From contig OY754335.1 in the NCBI GenBank assembly GCA_963573305.1, positions 15,353,501 through 15,417,500 of the forward strand: 64,000 nucleotides of DNA, written 5' to 3'. Shown here in pieces: positions 32,801 through 44,119 of this stretch. The notes beneath the pieces were generated by a model. It saw only the letters and a program-made list of their open reading frames with translations, was not told the DNA's origin and searched no databases. A program made the position numbers and the translations under genes. This stretch comes from Pyrrhosoma nymphula (taxonomy: Eukaryota > Arthropoda > Insecta > Odonata > Coenagrionidae). Position 1 is the first letter of the stretch. Each line of letters starts with the position of its first letter.

Positions 32801-35213
32801 TTCTACTGCCATTGTTAGTCCATCCTCTGGAAATTGTAGTGAAAAGGTGGTGGCATCATTCGATTGACTCATTTTATTTTGTAAAACCTCAGTATTTTAT
32901 TGCTATTTAATAAAATAATCTCTTCCTTGAAGTACGACCTTGACGTGGTGGAAGGGCATGTGCGTTCCAATGACCCCTAGAGCTGGACTGGCAGGAGCAA
33001 GTACTATTGCTCCTGGTAGGGCCACCCATGCCAGATAGGTCGAAGGGTAGGAGCCAGATGAAAGGTAGTTCCGTGATGGTGTCACGTTAAAAATACAATT
33101 GTGTGGCATGGTAATACCATAGAGTAAGCATATTACTATTTACTCTATGGTAATACCTCTCAAATATTACTTCTTAGAATATGAAAGTCATTCACAGGGA
33201 AATGATTCCTGGCAACTACGGGACGCCACCCACTAGGGCGGGTGTCGTGCCCGGCAGCAGGGGAGGCAAGGCCTCTGCGGTCGTCATCACACGAAATCCT
33301 TGCAAAGCATCATCATCAGCAGATACAAGGGATAGGAGGGAGAAGAAGAAGAAAAAGAGGAAGAGGAGGAGGAAAACAGTGGTAAAAATAGGAACTTGGA
33401 ACGCAAGGACAATGATGAGGGCTGGGAAGCTTGAAAATATTAAACAGGAAATGGAAAAAGGAAAAGTAGTTGCTTTGGAAGCATGCGAGGTGAGATGGAA
33501 GGATAGCGGGGACTATTGGAGTGATAGCTATAGGGTAATCTATAGTGGTGGAGATGAGAGTCATCGTGGGGTAGGCATGGTACTGAACACAAAATCGGGA
33601 CTGAGGGTGGTAAACATTGAACAGGTGAGCGACAGGATACTAGTGGTAGAAATAAAAGCACGTCCGACGAATTTTGTACTGGTTCTGGTATATATGCCTA
33701 CGAGCAACCATAGGGAGGAAGAGGTGGAAGAGGTGTACAAGCAAGTAGAAGAAATAATTAGAGAAGTGCCGGGAAAGAAAAACCTGACAGTAATGGGTGA
33801 CTGGAATACAGTGGTGGGGGAAGGGAGGGACGGATTAGAAGTGGGAGGGTTTGGGCTAGGAAGAAGAAATGACGGCGGTGAAAAGGCAGTTGAATTTTGT
33901 AGAAGAAATAAATTAGTAGTGACAAACACTTGGTTTAAACATCACCCCAGGTGTAGGTACACATGGAAAATGCCGGATGATACTGGGAGATGCCAAATTG
34001 ATTATATAATGGTAAGGCAGAGATTTACGAACAGTGTAAAGAACTCACGCAGCTATCCATGGGGCAGATGCGGACTCAGATCATAACTTTCCAGACCCAG
34101 ACCTAATCCCCCCAGAATTCCTCCCTGTTCCCACTCCTAACCACCTTCCTAATAATACTAACTATTTAAACTAAAGCATCCTGTGAAGATTTAGCTGATG
34201 ATGTTGACTATTTGACAAAATCTGGTTGGAAGTAAAAATATCAGCGGAAGTTACAAAGTGTTTTATTCATGAAATTCCTCAAATTTGAGCTGGATACCAT
34301 TTTATTTGACACGATTAATACTTCCAAATGAGCTCAGAGTCATCCCCTACATAAGGGGCCATTCAAGTATTACGTAAGACGATCTATCCCGTTTGGAAAT
34401 CCCCCTCCCCTATGTAAGTCAATGTAAGATTTTCCCAACCCCCCCTCCCTCTCAGTCTTACATAAGATGTTAGATATTTGTTATACTCTTCGTTAGATGC
34501 TCGCTTTCTGCAGTTTGATATTTCCATAGAAGCCATCGTACAGCTTTGAGCACTGGATATCATATAATTATGTAGTGTTGGAGTACCACATTCATTAAGC
34601 ATGGAGGTAATGTAGCTAGCCAGTCAGGCGACAGAATAGTAGCATTGGTGTAGTGGTGAGATTACAGAAAATACGCCATTAACAAGCGGATGCTCCATGT
34701 CACTGCTAAATTTCATTCAGAAAGGATACAACATTTCCAGACGGACGAAAATCTTAAGTAAATTGGTTCCAGACCCCCTGTCTCCCTCTAGTTAAGAGAA
34801 TGTAAGATGATCCCAACCCCCTCACCCCCAAATACGTCTCACGTAATACTTGAATAAATTTTAAGGACAAAATTTTGGTTCAAGTCTGCCTCTGTACACT
34901 TGAAAATAAACTGTCATTATACAGGAGTATTATTATACTTGAAGTAAAACATGTTTCCCCTGAGATAGAGGCTCAAGCTGATTTTAAATCATTCCCTACA
35001 ATTACATTGAACCTATTTTTATGAAAATTTATTTTCTTACCTTTCCCACCACTCTGATAAAAATGATATCTCCGTCCAGATGAAGGTCATGTTTGGGTAT
35101 TGGACCATCTTGTCCACCATGTTATCCAGGATCTGCCTCGTTTGATAGTGAAAATAGCTGTCGAAAGTCCTCAGCCATCCAGGATCGTTGTGGGAATGCG
35201 GGACAACTATAAC
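24048..35213 (-). CDS. alpha-Man-II: Golgi alpha-mannosidase II family enzyme (GH38), lacking only the N-terminal anchor region
   Basis: Joined exons in transcript order are 35213-35041, 32698-32565, 31843-31610, 31210-31116 and 26873-24048, giving 1153 residues in one frame. The family trims two mannoses from GlcNAcMan5GlcNAc2 in the Golgi lumen, using zinc. The catalytic landmarks are all present: HSHNDPGW (zinc His and Asp, visible residues 7-13), DPFGH with the nucleophile Asp (about 122), GDDFRY (about 269-274) and QHHDAITGT (about 421-429). The type II membrane anchor and stem are missing. Wording such as SDIFSEGRPAYWSGY suggests the insect ManIIb (Golgi mannosidase III-like) branch rather than ManIIa; that is from memory and unsettled. 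It has unusual low-complexity inserts and a single 2.8-kb last exon. A candidate poly(A) signal lies on the minus strand at 23409-23414. Confidence 0.95.
27858..28174. mobile_element. hAT-type MITE (GTGTAGCCAGG termini)
   Basis: The left end CTGTGGTGTAGCCAGG and the reverse complement of the right end CAGTGATGTAGCCAGG match at 14 of 16 bases. The flanking octamers ATGATGGG and ACAATGGG match at 6 of 8, a decayed 8-bp target duplication. G-rich subterminal runs match those of the element at 62480. Within a mannosidase intron. Confidence 0.75.
28200..29200. other. Mannosidase intron, no feature recognised
   Basis: A minus-strand frame at 28484-28693 (ends in FSYHVLDLN) is free of stops for 69 codons and could be decayed transposon coding sequence, but I cannot assign it. 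The rest is AT-rich and featureless to me. Confidence 0.35.
29215..29345 (+). mobile_element. Possible tRNA-derived SINE head
   Basis: GGTAGCTAAACTGGTAAGCAC fits a Pol III A box (TAGCTAAACTGG). GGGTCTGCGTTCCC about 35 bases on is a poor B box. No clear poly(A) tail or target duplication. It could be chance. Confidence 0.35.
29618..29898. mobile_element. hAT-type MITE with perfect 8-bp target duplication
   Basis: The left end CAGTGGCGTACCGACC and the right end GTACGCCACTG share an 11-base perfect inverted terminus (CAGTGGCGTAC). CCGATTCA occurs at 29610-29617 and 29899-29906, an exact 8-bp duplication. 281 bp, non-coding. Confidence 0.9.
30052..30165. repeat. Possible solo arm related to the 982-1456 MITE
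   Basis: It can be aligned loosely with 1345-1456: AACGTTA(G)GAACT, GCG(T)TTCACACAGTG-like and CCTACA(A/G) strings occur in the same order. It is diverged and lacks a clear partner arm, and it abuts the hairpin at 30169. Confidence 0.35.
30169..30330. mobile_element. 162-bp hairpin MITE with 46-bp arms
   Basis: GTGTGATGCCTTTGGTGAAA and onward (30169-30213) is nearly the exact reverse complement of 30284-30330, which ends AAAGGCATCACAC. Both arms contain AACCATTGCGGATGC. The loop is about 70 bases. Non-coding. Confidence 0.85.
30340..31100. other. AT-rich mannosidase intron, nothing recognised
   Basis: Very AT-rich sequence with long T runs and no repeat ends or coding signal that I can support. 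Confidence 0.4.
31116..31210 (-). CDS. alpha-Man-II: Alpha-mannosidase II small exon (SIKHSCGPHPQ)
   Basis: This 95-base exon (acceptor TTTTTTTCAG, donor GTTAGT) encodes GIGDSPETSLLV then FDIYSIKHSCGPHPQ, matching the conserved His-Cys-Gly-Pro segment before the FDFKR block. Both phases fit its neighbours. Confidence 0.92.
31610..31843 (-). CDS. alpha-Man-II: Alpha-mannosidase II exon with nucleophile (DPFGH)
   Basis: It encodes GHQWMRSQLG, GWAVDPFGHGSTMPYL with the catalytic Asp, and RIHYAWKQWLAE. Acceptor ATTGTAG, donor GTAATC. It ends in phase 1. Confidence 0.95.
32565..32698 (-). CDS. alpha-Man-II: Alpha-mannosidase II exon with GGWVM block
   Basis: The Ser codon is split by the upstream intron (AG plus T). 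The exon encodes RLVEDGRLEIATGGWVM through AMLDQLIEG, a strongly conserved GH38 block. Acceptor TTTCCAG, donor GTAAAA. Confidence 0.95.
32918..34090 (+). mobile_element. LINE 5' end: 5'UTR-like leader plus endonuclease domain, truncated
   Basis: From 33181 an open frame of 301 codons encodes a Lys/Arg-rich leader and then an APE-type endonuclease: KIGTWNARTM, YMPTSN, MGDWNTVVGE with catalytic Asp and Asn, and CQIDYIMVRQRF. At about 34050 the frame slips: GADADSDHN is readable in the next frame where the element should continue, then homology stops. The RT half is missing. The leader from 32918 (GACGTGGTGGAAGGGC, CTGGTAGGGCCACCC) looks like the usual 5'UTR of this LINE type. It lies antisense to the mannosidase gene, in an intron. 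Confidence 0.85.
33110..33157. repeat. Perfect 18-bp hairpin
   Basis: GGTAATACCATAGAGTAA at 33110-33127 is exactly reverse-complemented at 33140-33157, with a 12-base loop. It lies between the LINE leader and its open frame. Confidence 0.8.
34355..34850. mobile_element. MITE with ATTCAAGTATTACGT termini
   Basis: The left end GGGGCCATTCAAGTATTACG and the right end CACGTAATACTTGAATAAAT are inverted repeats. Direct repeats ATGTAAGATNNTCCCAACCCC at about 34430 and 34800 lie inside. A related right end is seen at 47107-47130. Confidence 0.7.
35041..35213 (-). CDS. alpha-Man-II: Alpha-mannosidase II exon with HSHNDPGW zinc site
   Basis: The acceptor TCTACAG and donor GTAAGA flank 57 codons plus two bases, starting VIVVPHSHNDPGW and ending in the WTEISFLSEWWE block. 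The start of the exon is at phase 0, so at least one upstream exon must encode the anchor. Confidence 0.95.
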
Positions 35214-36119
35214 CTGTAGAGAAACAAAAAATACCAGTGAGCTACCTCTCTTGGAAATAAATACATTATTTTTAGTTGCCTTCTTTTCAACAGAGAAATA
35301 TTGCTGAACTAATTATTAACGGTTAGCAGAAAGAGATCTAGGAAGCAGTATCAACCATTTTATCAGAAAAGTGGGAGTAAAACTTAAATGCAGAGTTATT
35401 GGAGTTCTTTGTTTGGAGGATTAAAGTTTCTCATTACTTGCTAAGGAGTCAATTCATCTACAGTAGTAATTGTTATAAAGTAAGAACCATCCTGGCGTAT
35501 TTGGATAGGGAAGGAAGGTGAGTAGCACCCCCTTTAAATAGGAGATTTTTGTATTCAAAATTAATTATCGAGCCTTGTAATAAAATGGAAATGTAAAAAA
35601 ATAATAATTTAAATATTCCACTTTAATACATTTTATGGCATTAAAATAGGCCATTCTTTGGGGCTAAGTGGGCCGTAATAAATGAATAGAAATTGATATA
35701 TCTTGCTTCTTAAAGCTTACTTAATATTAATCCCCCTCCAAGAAATTTATTAGAAAACCTTGCTCCACTGCCAAGAAAAACTGAAATGACGAATCTGAAA
35801 AATTATAATAATTTTCCCTTCTCTTCTTTACAATAACGTAATCACTCAATACTTGGGAATGATTACTTTTTTGAGGGATCACCGAGGATATATATTATCA
35901 CCACTTACTGAGTGGCCACCCATTTTGAAATCCTTTAAAACTGGGAAATTTCCTTCAAATCGGCACCAATTTGAGAACTATTGGAATTCTCTCTGATTAG
36001 GACCATATGGCAGTTCTTTTGAGAGTTTTCTCGAATTTTCCACTGACAATGAGAATTATGCCGGGATAATTTTTTCAAAATTATGAACTTACTCCTTCTT
36101 TGAAGGGAGCGCCCTATTT

Positions 36120-36247
36120 AACTTCAGATCATGAAATAGTAATTTTTGAGCGATATTTGGTTAATTATTTAGAAAACTTTTTCAACTTCAGATCATGAAA
36201 TAGTAATTTTTGAGCGATATGTGGTTAATTATTTAGAAAACCTTTTC
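36120..36247. repeat. Recent tandem duplication, two 64-bp units
   Basis: AACTTCAGATCATGAAATAG starts at 36120 and again at 36184. The two 64-base units differ at only about two positions. Confidence 0.9.
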
Positions 36248-36249
36248 CT

Positions 36250-37842
36250 TTCTCAGTACGTCGTGATTACATTTTTGATAAATAAACAAGAAATAAGTTA
36301 AGAGACGTAACAACCGACCCCTATATTATATTACCACGTGTTTTTCCTCATGGAAAACCTGGATTTTGAATAGATATGAATCGATTGGCCTCCCAGGAAG
36401 AGAAAATATACGAAAGCAGCATGGTCGCTCACGCGCGGCCGTCGCAACACAAGCACATAGGTGCCGAGATAAGCGGGGGCTTTCATTCCTCAAGACGTTC
36501 CCCCAGAAGGGGAGGAACGGGCCCAGCAAACTATGGTTAGTAAATACTGAGAGTTCGATTGGATTCGGGGTTAATGGAATGGGATTTTGTGAGAGAGTGC
36601 GTAAAATGGTCTTTGAGAATAAAAGGTCGGGGAACACTTTCCACAAGTAGTTTGGGCGGCGCCTGACTCCGGCAAAAATGAGTAAACTCCAAATCTCTCC
36701 GGAGAGCATACAATGAGCATGAAAAAAATAAGAAATAGAAGTTCGGAAAAGGGATTGAGTGGTGGTGGTGGGGAAAGACTTGGCACAAAAGAGATGAATG
36801 GGATTAGTTCTCAACACAATGCGCTTTCTTGAAGGGGGAGTAGACAAGGCGGGAGTAGCAGGTATAAAAAAGTGACGTAGGGCGAATCGACAGTACGGCG
36901 GAGGCGGGGAGAGAGGGAGCGTAGAAAGGTCTGGATTCCCGCTTTCTTTCATCCTCTCCCTCCTCTCTTAATTCCAACGTCCTTTTCATTAGTTCCACCC
37001 TCTCCTCCTCCTTGAATCCCTCCCGCACTCGTCCTCGGCACCCCATTTTGCGCTCACTCTATTGAACCTTAATTTTATCCCGGTCTAATTAAAGGAAGTG
37101 AGGGAAAACATCGCTTCTCTGGAGCATTGTGCCATGCGTGAAGTCATCGCTTTTTATTTCTAAAAAAAATACTTTTTTTGCCCCAGCCATTCGTTCCCGC
37201 TATCCCTGCAGCGTGGATAAAAAAGAAGTAAGGTTTCGCTCTTCATTATTGCTTCCGTTGTCTCTTGATTGGTTTTTACGCGCAAGTCGCAGACGATTTT
37301 GCTTCTAGGAAGAATTTTCTTTGCAGCTTAAAATCCAGGCCGAGGAGTAGGTTATGGTGTCGAGAGTCGAACTCGACTATTCTGGGTCACATAAACCCAT
37401 GGCGATGTTTATGGCGGATGGATTTAATAGGTTAACTTTGATGAAATTAATCTGGAGGCAATGAATGATCGTTTGCGAGAAAATAAAACATTGCCCCAGA
37501 ATCGGGCCATGCACACAGCCCTCGTTTCCTATTTCTCAGATGCACCATTTTTTAAATTAATTTCTTCGTCCACTTGCTTGATTGCTGTGAAGGTTAAGCA
37601 GAAGAAGGGTCTCGCTTTCTTGTGTGCATGAGAGAGGGCAGGACATATGAAGAATATTTGCGGGCTTATACAGGACATGTACAGTGATTCGTGATATTGC
37701 TGGATTACAATGAACTGATGTTTATAGGAGATGGGGAGCATGGTTGGAGCTGCCCTAGAATCAACCGATGTAGGTAGAACAACTAAGATGACGATTATCA
37801 TAATCAGAGCCAAGAAGTAATTATGTGGCAAGGCCACGTAGC
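36250..37842. other. Mixed-composition region upstream of the mannosidase, no exon supported
   Basis: GC content is higher than in the introns, with CpG-containing strings (GCGCGGCCGTCGC near 36435) and purine-rich runs. That would fit a regulatory or 5' region, but no start, splice site pair or conserved peptide was found. The minus frame at 37529-37837 opens with a hydrophobic run (ALIMIIVILVV), which could be chance. Confidence 0.3.
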
Positions 37843-40211
37843 GTAGTAAAACTAGCCATGCAAATACCCAAAAAGAGAAATAAATTCCAGCGGTACCAAA
37901 ATTTGGAAAATCCTAGTTTAAATAATGATAAAACATTTTTCAAAAATCCACAGTTCCAAAAAATCCGGAATTTTTTAAATAAACAATTGAAATTTTTTTC
38001 TCCCGTTTTTAGCAAATATCTCCACTATTTTTTCACTGAGCGTTGTTTATCAAGTATACCTTTTTTGTAGCTTGAAACATTTAGAACAAATTGTATTCGA
38101 AAAATAGTTTTGTACGAGTAAAAATAAGCATGCTGAGATAAATAGTTTATTAAGCAAGATTTTACAGTGGTAACTCCAGGCCAATATGGCTAATCTACAG
38201 CAAGTTGCGCGTGGTTTAATAAATAACGATCACTATTGTTTAAATTGAAATATTTGAAGCAAACAAAATGGTAATTGAAAAATAAAATATTTCCGCATAA
38301 GATTATTATAAATTTTGTTTACATTTTCTAAATTTGCAAATTACAAAACTTAAACTATTTAAAGGCTGTTTTTTTAAATAATGTGCTTTTTAACTAACTA
38401 ATAAATTTTATGATTAACTTTACTTCATAAATTCTTCATGTGGATACTTCACTTGATCAGTACATGGAGTAAGAAAAATAAAAAAAAATTAGCTATCAAG
38501 ATTTTGAAATTTGAAAATTTATTTCTTTTGAAAAATCGAAAGTACTGAAATGAACGTAATATCAATAAGTAATATTACAATATATTTAAAGATCAAGGTA
38601 TATGTATTTGGTATCATTTGAAAACTCAAATCATGCACTTTCGGATAGTAATGTAATATTCATAAATATTAATGTTTCTATCATCGCAATTATCAATAAT
38701 TAAAAGGAAATTATACGAAATCTGCTTAACACAAAAGTTAACCAAAATATCAAGGCGTATAAATGTTATAAATAAACTTTTTATTTGTAAGCCACTTTCA
38801 GGTATCATTATTTAGAGGTTGTAGCCCAAGAAAACAACTTTTATAATTTTTTTCAAAATTATTTTTAAATAATTATTGTCAAAAATTGTAAAAAACAGAT
38901 TCAGTGAGTATAGATTTTATAATAATAATTAATATTAATTTTTTATTAAGTTATAAAAAATAATAAAAATAAATAAATATTCTTGAATGATTATTATTTA
39001 TTTTTATTTTTTAAGCTTATACCACTCATTATTAAGGACATAATCTTGACCTTCTTCAAAAATATGTGAACTGATTCTTTAAGTGCACATGTCATTGAGA
39101 TAATGGTAAAGAAGCTGTATAATAAAATGTTATTATTTAAATCACTGTTAGTTAATGAATGAGAGATTCTCATGTTAATTTTTAAAAATTATTTTATTAA
39201 ATCTTTTGTTTTTAGAAATATAGAAAATTTGCAGTTTTTTCTGAGAAAATCAATATCTTCTATTTTTAATGCTTTTAATGATTTTCAGAATTGATAAAGA
39301 TGTTATTCACAAAATAAAAATAATATTGTTTAAATCACTGTTGAGTTTATGACGGACAGATTCTCATGTGAATTTTTAAAAATTATTTTTTTAAAAATAT
39401 TTTGCTTTTAGAATTGTAAAAAGTTTGCTACGTTTTTTCCTGAAAAAAATCAATATCTTCTATTTTTAATGCTTTTAGAATAATGGTATTTAGATTAATC
39501 ATATATTTTAATTTTAAAAATAAATGAAACTAACCAACCTCGGTAACAGCAATACTTACTGTATAAGAGGTACATCTCATTACCGTGTTCAGTGCTTTCA
39601 GTCTTTTTTTTAAACTTCAAATATAAATAACTTATAAACTATTACCATTTTGTCCATAACTTGTAGAAGATATTTTTATCATTTTAGTCTATATTTTATG
39701 ATAAATTTTGTTGCGTATTGAAACATTAATTTTGAACAATTGAATAACAATATGTTTAAAGAATCGTTCATTATTCAATTTCGGTAAATTTTAGAGATTT
39801 GCAATTGCTATAATCCATTTCAACTGATCAAAATTCATAGAATTCATATGTTTAAAATAGCGAAACTATTAACATATAGGGGAAAATATGCATCAATAAG
39901 TATTGCAAAAATCACCTTTATTAATAAATTACTATAGAGCATTTACTTTTACTTATACAAAATTATTTTTCAAATAAAATTTGTTCTAAATGTTTCAAGC
40001 TATGATTGTTAAATAACACTAAGTGCAAAAATAAGGGAGATATTTGCAAAAAACGGAAAAAATTCAATTCTTCATAAAAAAATGTCCGGATTTTTTAAAA
40101 CTGTGGATTGTTGAAAAATGTTTTATCATTACCTAAACTAGGATTTACCAAATTTTGGTACCGCTGGAATTTATTTATCTTTTTGGGTATTAACATGGAT
40201 AGTTTTACTAC
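37843..40211. mobile_element. 2.37-kb AT-rich non-coding element with inverted arms of about 310 bp
   Basis: The left arm 37843-38165 and right arm 39905-40211 are inverted copies. Shared strings are GTAGTAAAACTA, AATTCCAGCGGTACCAAAAT, AATGATAAAACATTTTTCAA and GCTTGAAACATTTAGAACAA. The interior is extremely AT-rich with stops in all frames and holds a 200-bp direct duplication (AATCAATATCTTCTATTTTT at about 39249 and 39449). Target duplication not resolved. Best read as a non-autonomous DNA transposon of unknown family. Confidence 0.8.
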
Positions 40212-40214
40212 TCT

Positions 40215-43200
40215 AACGCATCACCGGCCATTTGTCGGGTCGCGTGGGCTTGTGGCGAAAATTCTAAGAAGTAATTTTGAGAATGCCACTAATTTATTTC
40301 GCTGACCTATCATGCTCGTGGTATCGGTCGATTGCTTGGCAAGAAAGAGTGGAAACGTGAAAAAGAGAACGCACGGATTTGGAAAAATTACAACGCAACA
40401 CCTTTGGCTTTTTCCATGCAATACTTTTCGAGAATCTTTTTTGATGAGATTGTAGTCCTGAATTAGTACTGGGTTGGGAGAGGTGAAGAAGGGCAATAAC
40501 CCAACGCACACGTTACATGTTGTGAGTGGATCCTTCTTTGTGCTCTTTTCGCCCACATCTACCGAAATCCTTCAGTTACTCTGGGTATTATCCCAACTCA
40601 TCACTGCTTCTGCACTTTCGTTAAGTTTATGGCCAGCGGATGTAATGTCAACATGTCTTCGCCGAATTGAAGCGAGCGTTGGAAAATGTTTGACTCTCAA
40701 GACCGCCGTAGATTGATATTATCGCCTTATACAGTTTCTTCCAAGTTTTCATGCGCCATTCCCATAAACTTCTCCAGGAGGAATAATGGCTCCCCATTAT
40801 AACTTTCTTTGCATTTCACGAACCCATTGAGGAAAAACAAGTAAGGTATATTTCTCTACCGTGCCTTCAAAAATACAGGCCCAAAACTTGTAAACTAAGT
40901 ATACGTATATAAGCTATACATATTTGTTGCATTTTGTGGAATTGATAGAGAAGCATATTATGAGATTTTTATTTCTAGAAGATGGAACCTTGATTGCATC
41001 TCCCATGTTTCCAAAATTTCTACGATATTTACGGCTTTGATACGATTGGGAACCTTTTACACGGTGGTGACCTGATCCGCATCGTGGATAAGTACGTCGG
41101 GAGGAAAACTGTTGCGAAGACACTTTAACGAGGGCAACCTATATGTACCCAAGGCATGTATGAAAGTGCAAACATTGTACCATTTTTAACCAATTTGAGC
41201 TTTTTCCGAGACTTCCGAGTCTCGCACGATTTTCAAGCTTCATAACGACAATGAGCCGATCGATTCAGCAACCCTGGCGTGTTTAGAACAGCTTGGTTTC
41301 GTTGGAACTCGGCTCTCAAATCGTCAGCGCGCATTGATTGAAGTGTTTTGGGGAGGTGCGAAAAATAAAAAGTATAACGGAGGAAAACTTAAAAATGACT
41401 GGGAGGTGAATGTCAAAATTCAAATTAAAGGAACGCGTGCAGTGAAAAAAATTGAGAATAGAGTGTAGCTCTGCATGCGTGACAAAAATTTCACAAAAAG
41501 AAGATCGTATTTTGTCAAGAAATATGATCTTCAAGTAAGAGGCGATACCCATATTAAATGAATCCTGCATCATCATTACCACATTTTCATCATTACTGTA
41601 CCGTTAACATTGACAGCTTCCTGGAAAGTTTGTCTAGTCCGTCCGTTCATCAACTATTTCTCCCAAATATAGTTTATAATAAGGTAAATGAATCCTGGAT
41701 ACCACGTGATCCAGTTCACTAGTGCGAAAGATGACGTGAAGTGCATGGTCTCCGTGGTAGACATCATCAGAAATTCTCGCTCAGCAAACTTCCATATTAT
41801 TTTATGGAACTGACCATTTAAGTCTCCAATGATCCAAGAAAAATGACTGATGAGTTATTTCTGCCTTCAGTTTACTCATGGATTATTGTAACTGTCTCCT
41901 TCCTACTCATGCTACCGTTTTATATCTTCAAAAGTAAAATTTCCGAATGATGAAGGGTTATGGTTGAGATGAAAACTTGAACGCGAATCGCAAGTTATCA
42001 ATATGAAGAAGCTGTGTAGGGAAAGGGATAGTTAGAAGCCAGAATGTGAAAGCATCCCTATTCTTTTGGCCCTGAAAAGTAACCAAATTGGGAAAAAATT
42101 AAGGGAAGGTGGACTTTCAAGAGAATTGAGCGTAATTGCTTGCTGCGTGGAAAGAGCACTGTCTAAAATGTTTTAGCTTTTGCCGACACATCGACAAAGA
42201 TAGAGTGGGTTTGTATTAAGCTTTGTAGACCTCATCAAAACGTTAGCTTGTCACAGAATCCTGGAATGCTTTTTTCTCTTTTGTGTCCGAAGTTTTTATT
42301 TCCATAATTAGTGAAAAAATGCCTCGCACGTTACGGTGAGTTGCACTTGAACCCTTTTCAAATTTTGATATTCCAGGAACGAGGAAAAGGAAGAGGTTGT
42401 GGGGTCAGCTAGTTATTTGTGGAAGGCCTTGTTTGTTGATTTGCTTTTATTTTGGAACAATGCTTTTTTTCCTTCCACCTGTTTCCCGAGTTCCGCCAGC
42501 GAGTGAGATTAAAAATATAATAAAATTCCAGAGCTTTACTTTTCTTGTAACTTTCCTGCAAATGAAACCGCCAAGTGAAAGATGGTTCAAGGGAGGCAGG
42601 TTTTGTTAATTTAGAAGCGCCTACTGCCACCAGCGCTGGGAAATACTACATGCTCCTGTTTTACTCGAATTTGCACTTTTGCTGATGACGACCACGCTTT
42701 CGTGCGATCGTAACGAATTTTATATCCACTGTTGCTCGTATGCCTTAGGTATACGTTCAACAATTTGCATTAACTTCAGGTACTGTATTTTGTTCCGGGA
42801 ACGTATTCGTTATATCTACGCCACCCGGGTAAGTTTTATTATGAAAAAATTTTCAAATTTCTATTACCACCAAAAGTTTTCTATCAAAAAAGCTAGGAAA
42901 AAGAACTACATCAATAAAGGATACAATGAAGAAACGGAATCGCTACCATAATGGGGTGTGTTATATCGGCTTGTGATAGCGACTTTACGTGGTGACGTTA
43001 GTGCAATTATCTTGCAATTGTTCTTATGCAGTTTCGTTCTCGCCAAGTATCCAAAAAAAATTAATGTAAAAGTATCGCATTTATTTTGTCTGCGAGATTA
43101 TGAACACGTTTTCCGTTTAATTATATTTATTTGATTTAACATGAAGTAAGCATACAAGAATGCTTTAAAACTAAGTGAAATCAAACAGCGATATTTGTGA

Positions 43201-44070
43201 GGGGAGGTCAGTTAGAACAGAAAAAAACACTGTCTAGCTGTTCCACGTTCAAGGGGAACTATGTATGATTTTGCAAAATGGCATCTTGCTGTTTGCACTC
43301 CACCTTTCCAGTTTTTTCCGCCCGATTTCAATCGAATTAAACGTAGGTAGAATGTAAACTTTGATTATATTCCGGTCTAAGCGGCTTGAAAACTCGTAAA
43401 GTCCCGTTTCATTTTGTTCATGCCTTGTGAATGACGACATCGATAAATGACGGTTGTGGCGCGTTTTTAATTTCTGCTTCTCTGGGAACCTAGACGGTGA
43501 AGTAGACTGATAGCAAAAATAAAACAACGAGGGTTGACCTACATTCGTTGATGGAATAATTGCAACTGAAAAATATTGGCATCGCTGAGTACTTTTTAAA
43601 AATAGCTTGAAATCCTCATCTTTGCTCCATTCTCAATAAATGAATCGTTTGCGTTAAATGCACGAAAACGCGATGAAATGTACGAAGTACTTATATTTTA
43701 TTTGCAACCAGAAAATTCTCAGCAGGAGAGAGAGAAACTAACTTTTGACGTTTATTATGCGTAGGATATAGGGAGTGCATTAAATAAGATTTAGATCACG
43801 TAATATTTAATTATTTAAATTTGACCAAAATGTGATAACTTGAAAACAAAACTTAGCAAACGTGTTCTAATCAACGATTGATTGGCATATCTTTTGATTG
43901 AGGCTTCAACCCAGATTTCACCCTTATTTAATCTCGCTTACTGATTCCGGAAGAGACTGAATCCTTGATGATTCCAATTCAAGCAATCTGTTTATTTTTC
44001 CTCCCTTAACTTATGCATGCTGCAATTGTTATTCACGCTATTCATAATTTCTTGCCATTTCTTCAGTCTA
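40215..44070. other. Intron or intergenic, no gene recognised
   Basis: No supported exon, RNA gene or repeat boundary. Open frames up to about 110 codons have no recognisable motifs. Confidence 0.4.
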
Positions 44071-44074
44071 ACGC

Positions 44075-44113
44075 TCGGCGCTCATTCTGACGGTTCGTCA
44101 GAATGAGCGCCGA
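44075..44113. repeat. Perfect 18-bp stem with 3-base loop
   Basis: TCGGCGCTCATTCTGACG at 44075-44092, loop GTT, then its exact reverse complement at 44096-44113. GC-rich arms in an AT-rich setting. Confidence 0.85.
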
Positions 44114-44119
44114 TGTGTT

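Noticed and set aside
36326..36952. 208-codon minus-strand open frame
   Set aside because: Pro/Ser/Phe-rich with no recognisable domain, overlapping equally open frames in other phases; a composition effect.
37529..37837. Minus-strand frame starting with a hydrophobic run, considered as the mannosidase membrane anchor
   Set aside because: No stem or donor joining in phase 0 to 35213, no conserved residues, and it runs into the long-arm element edge at 37843.
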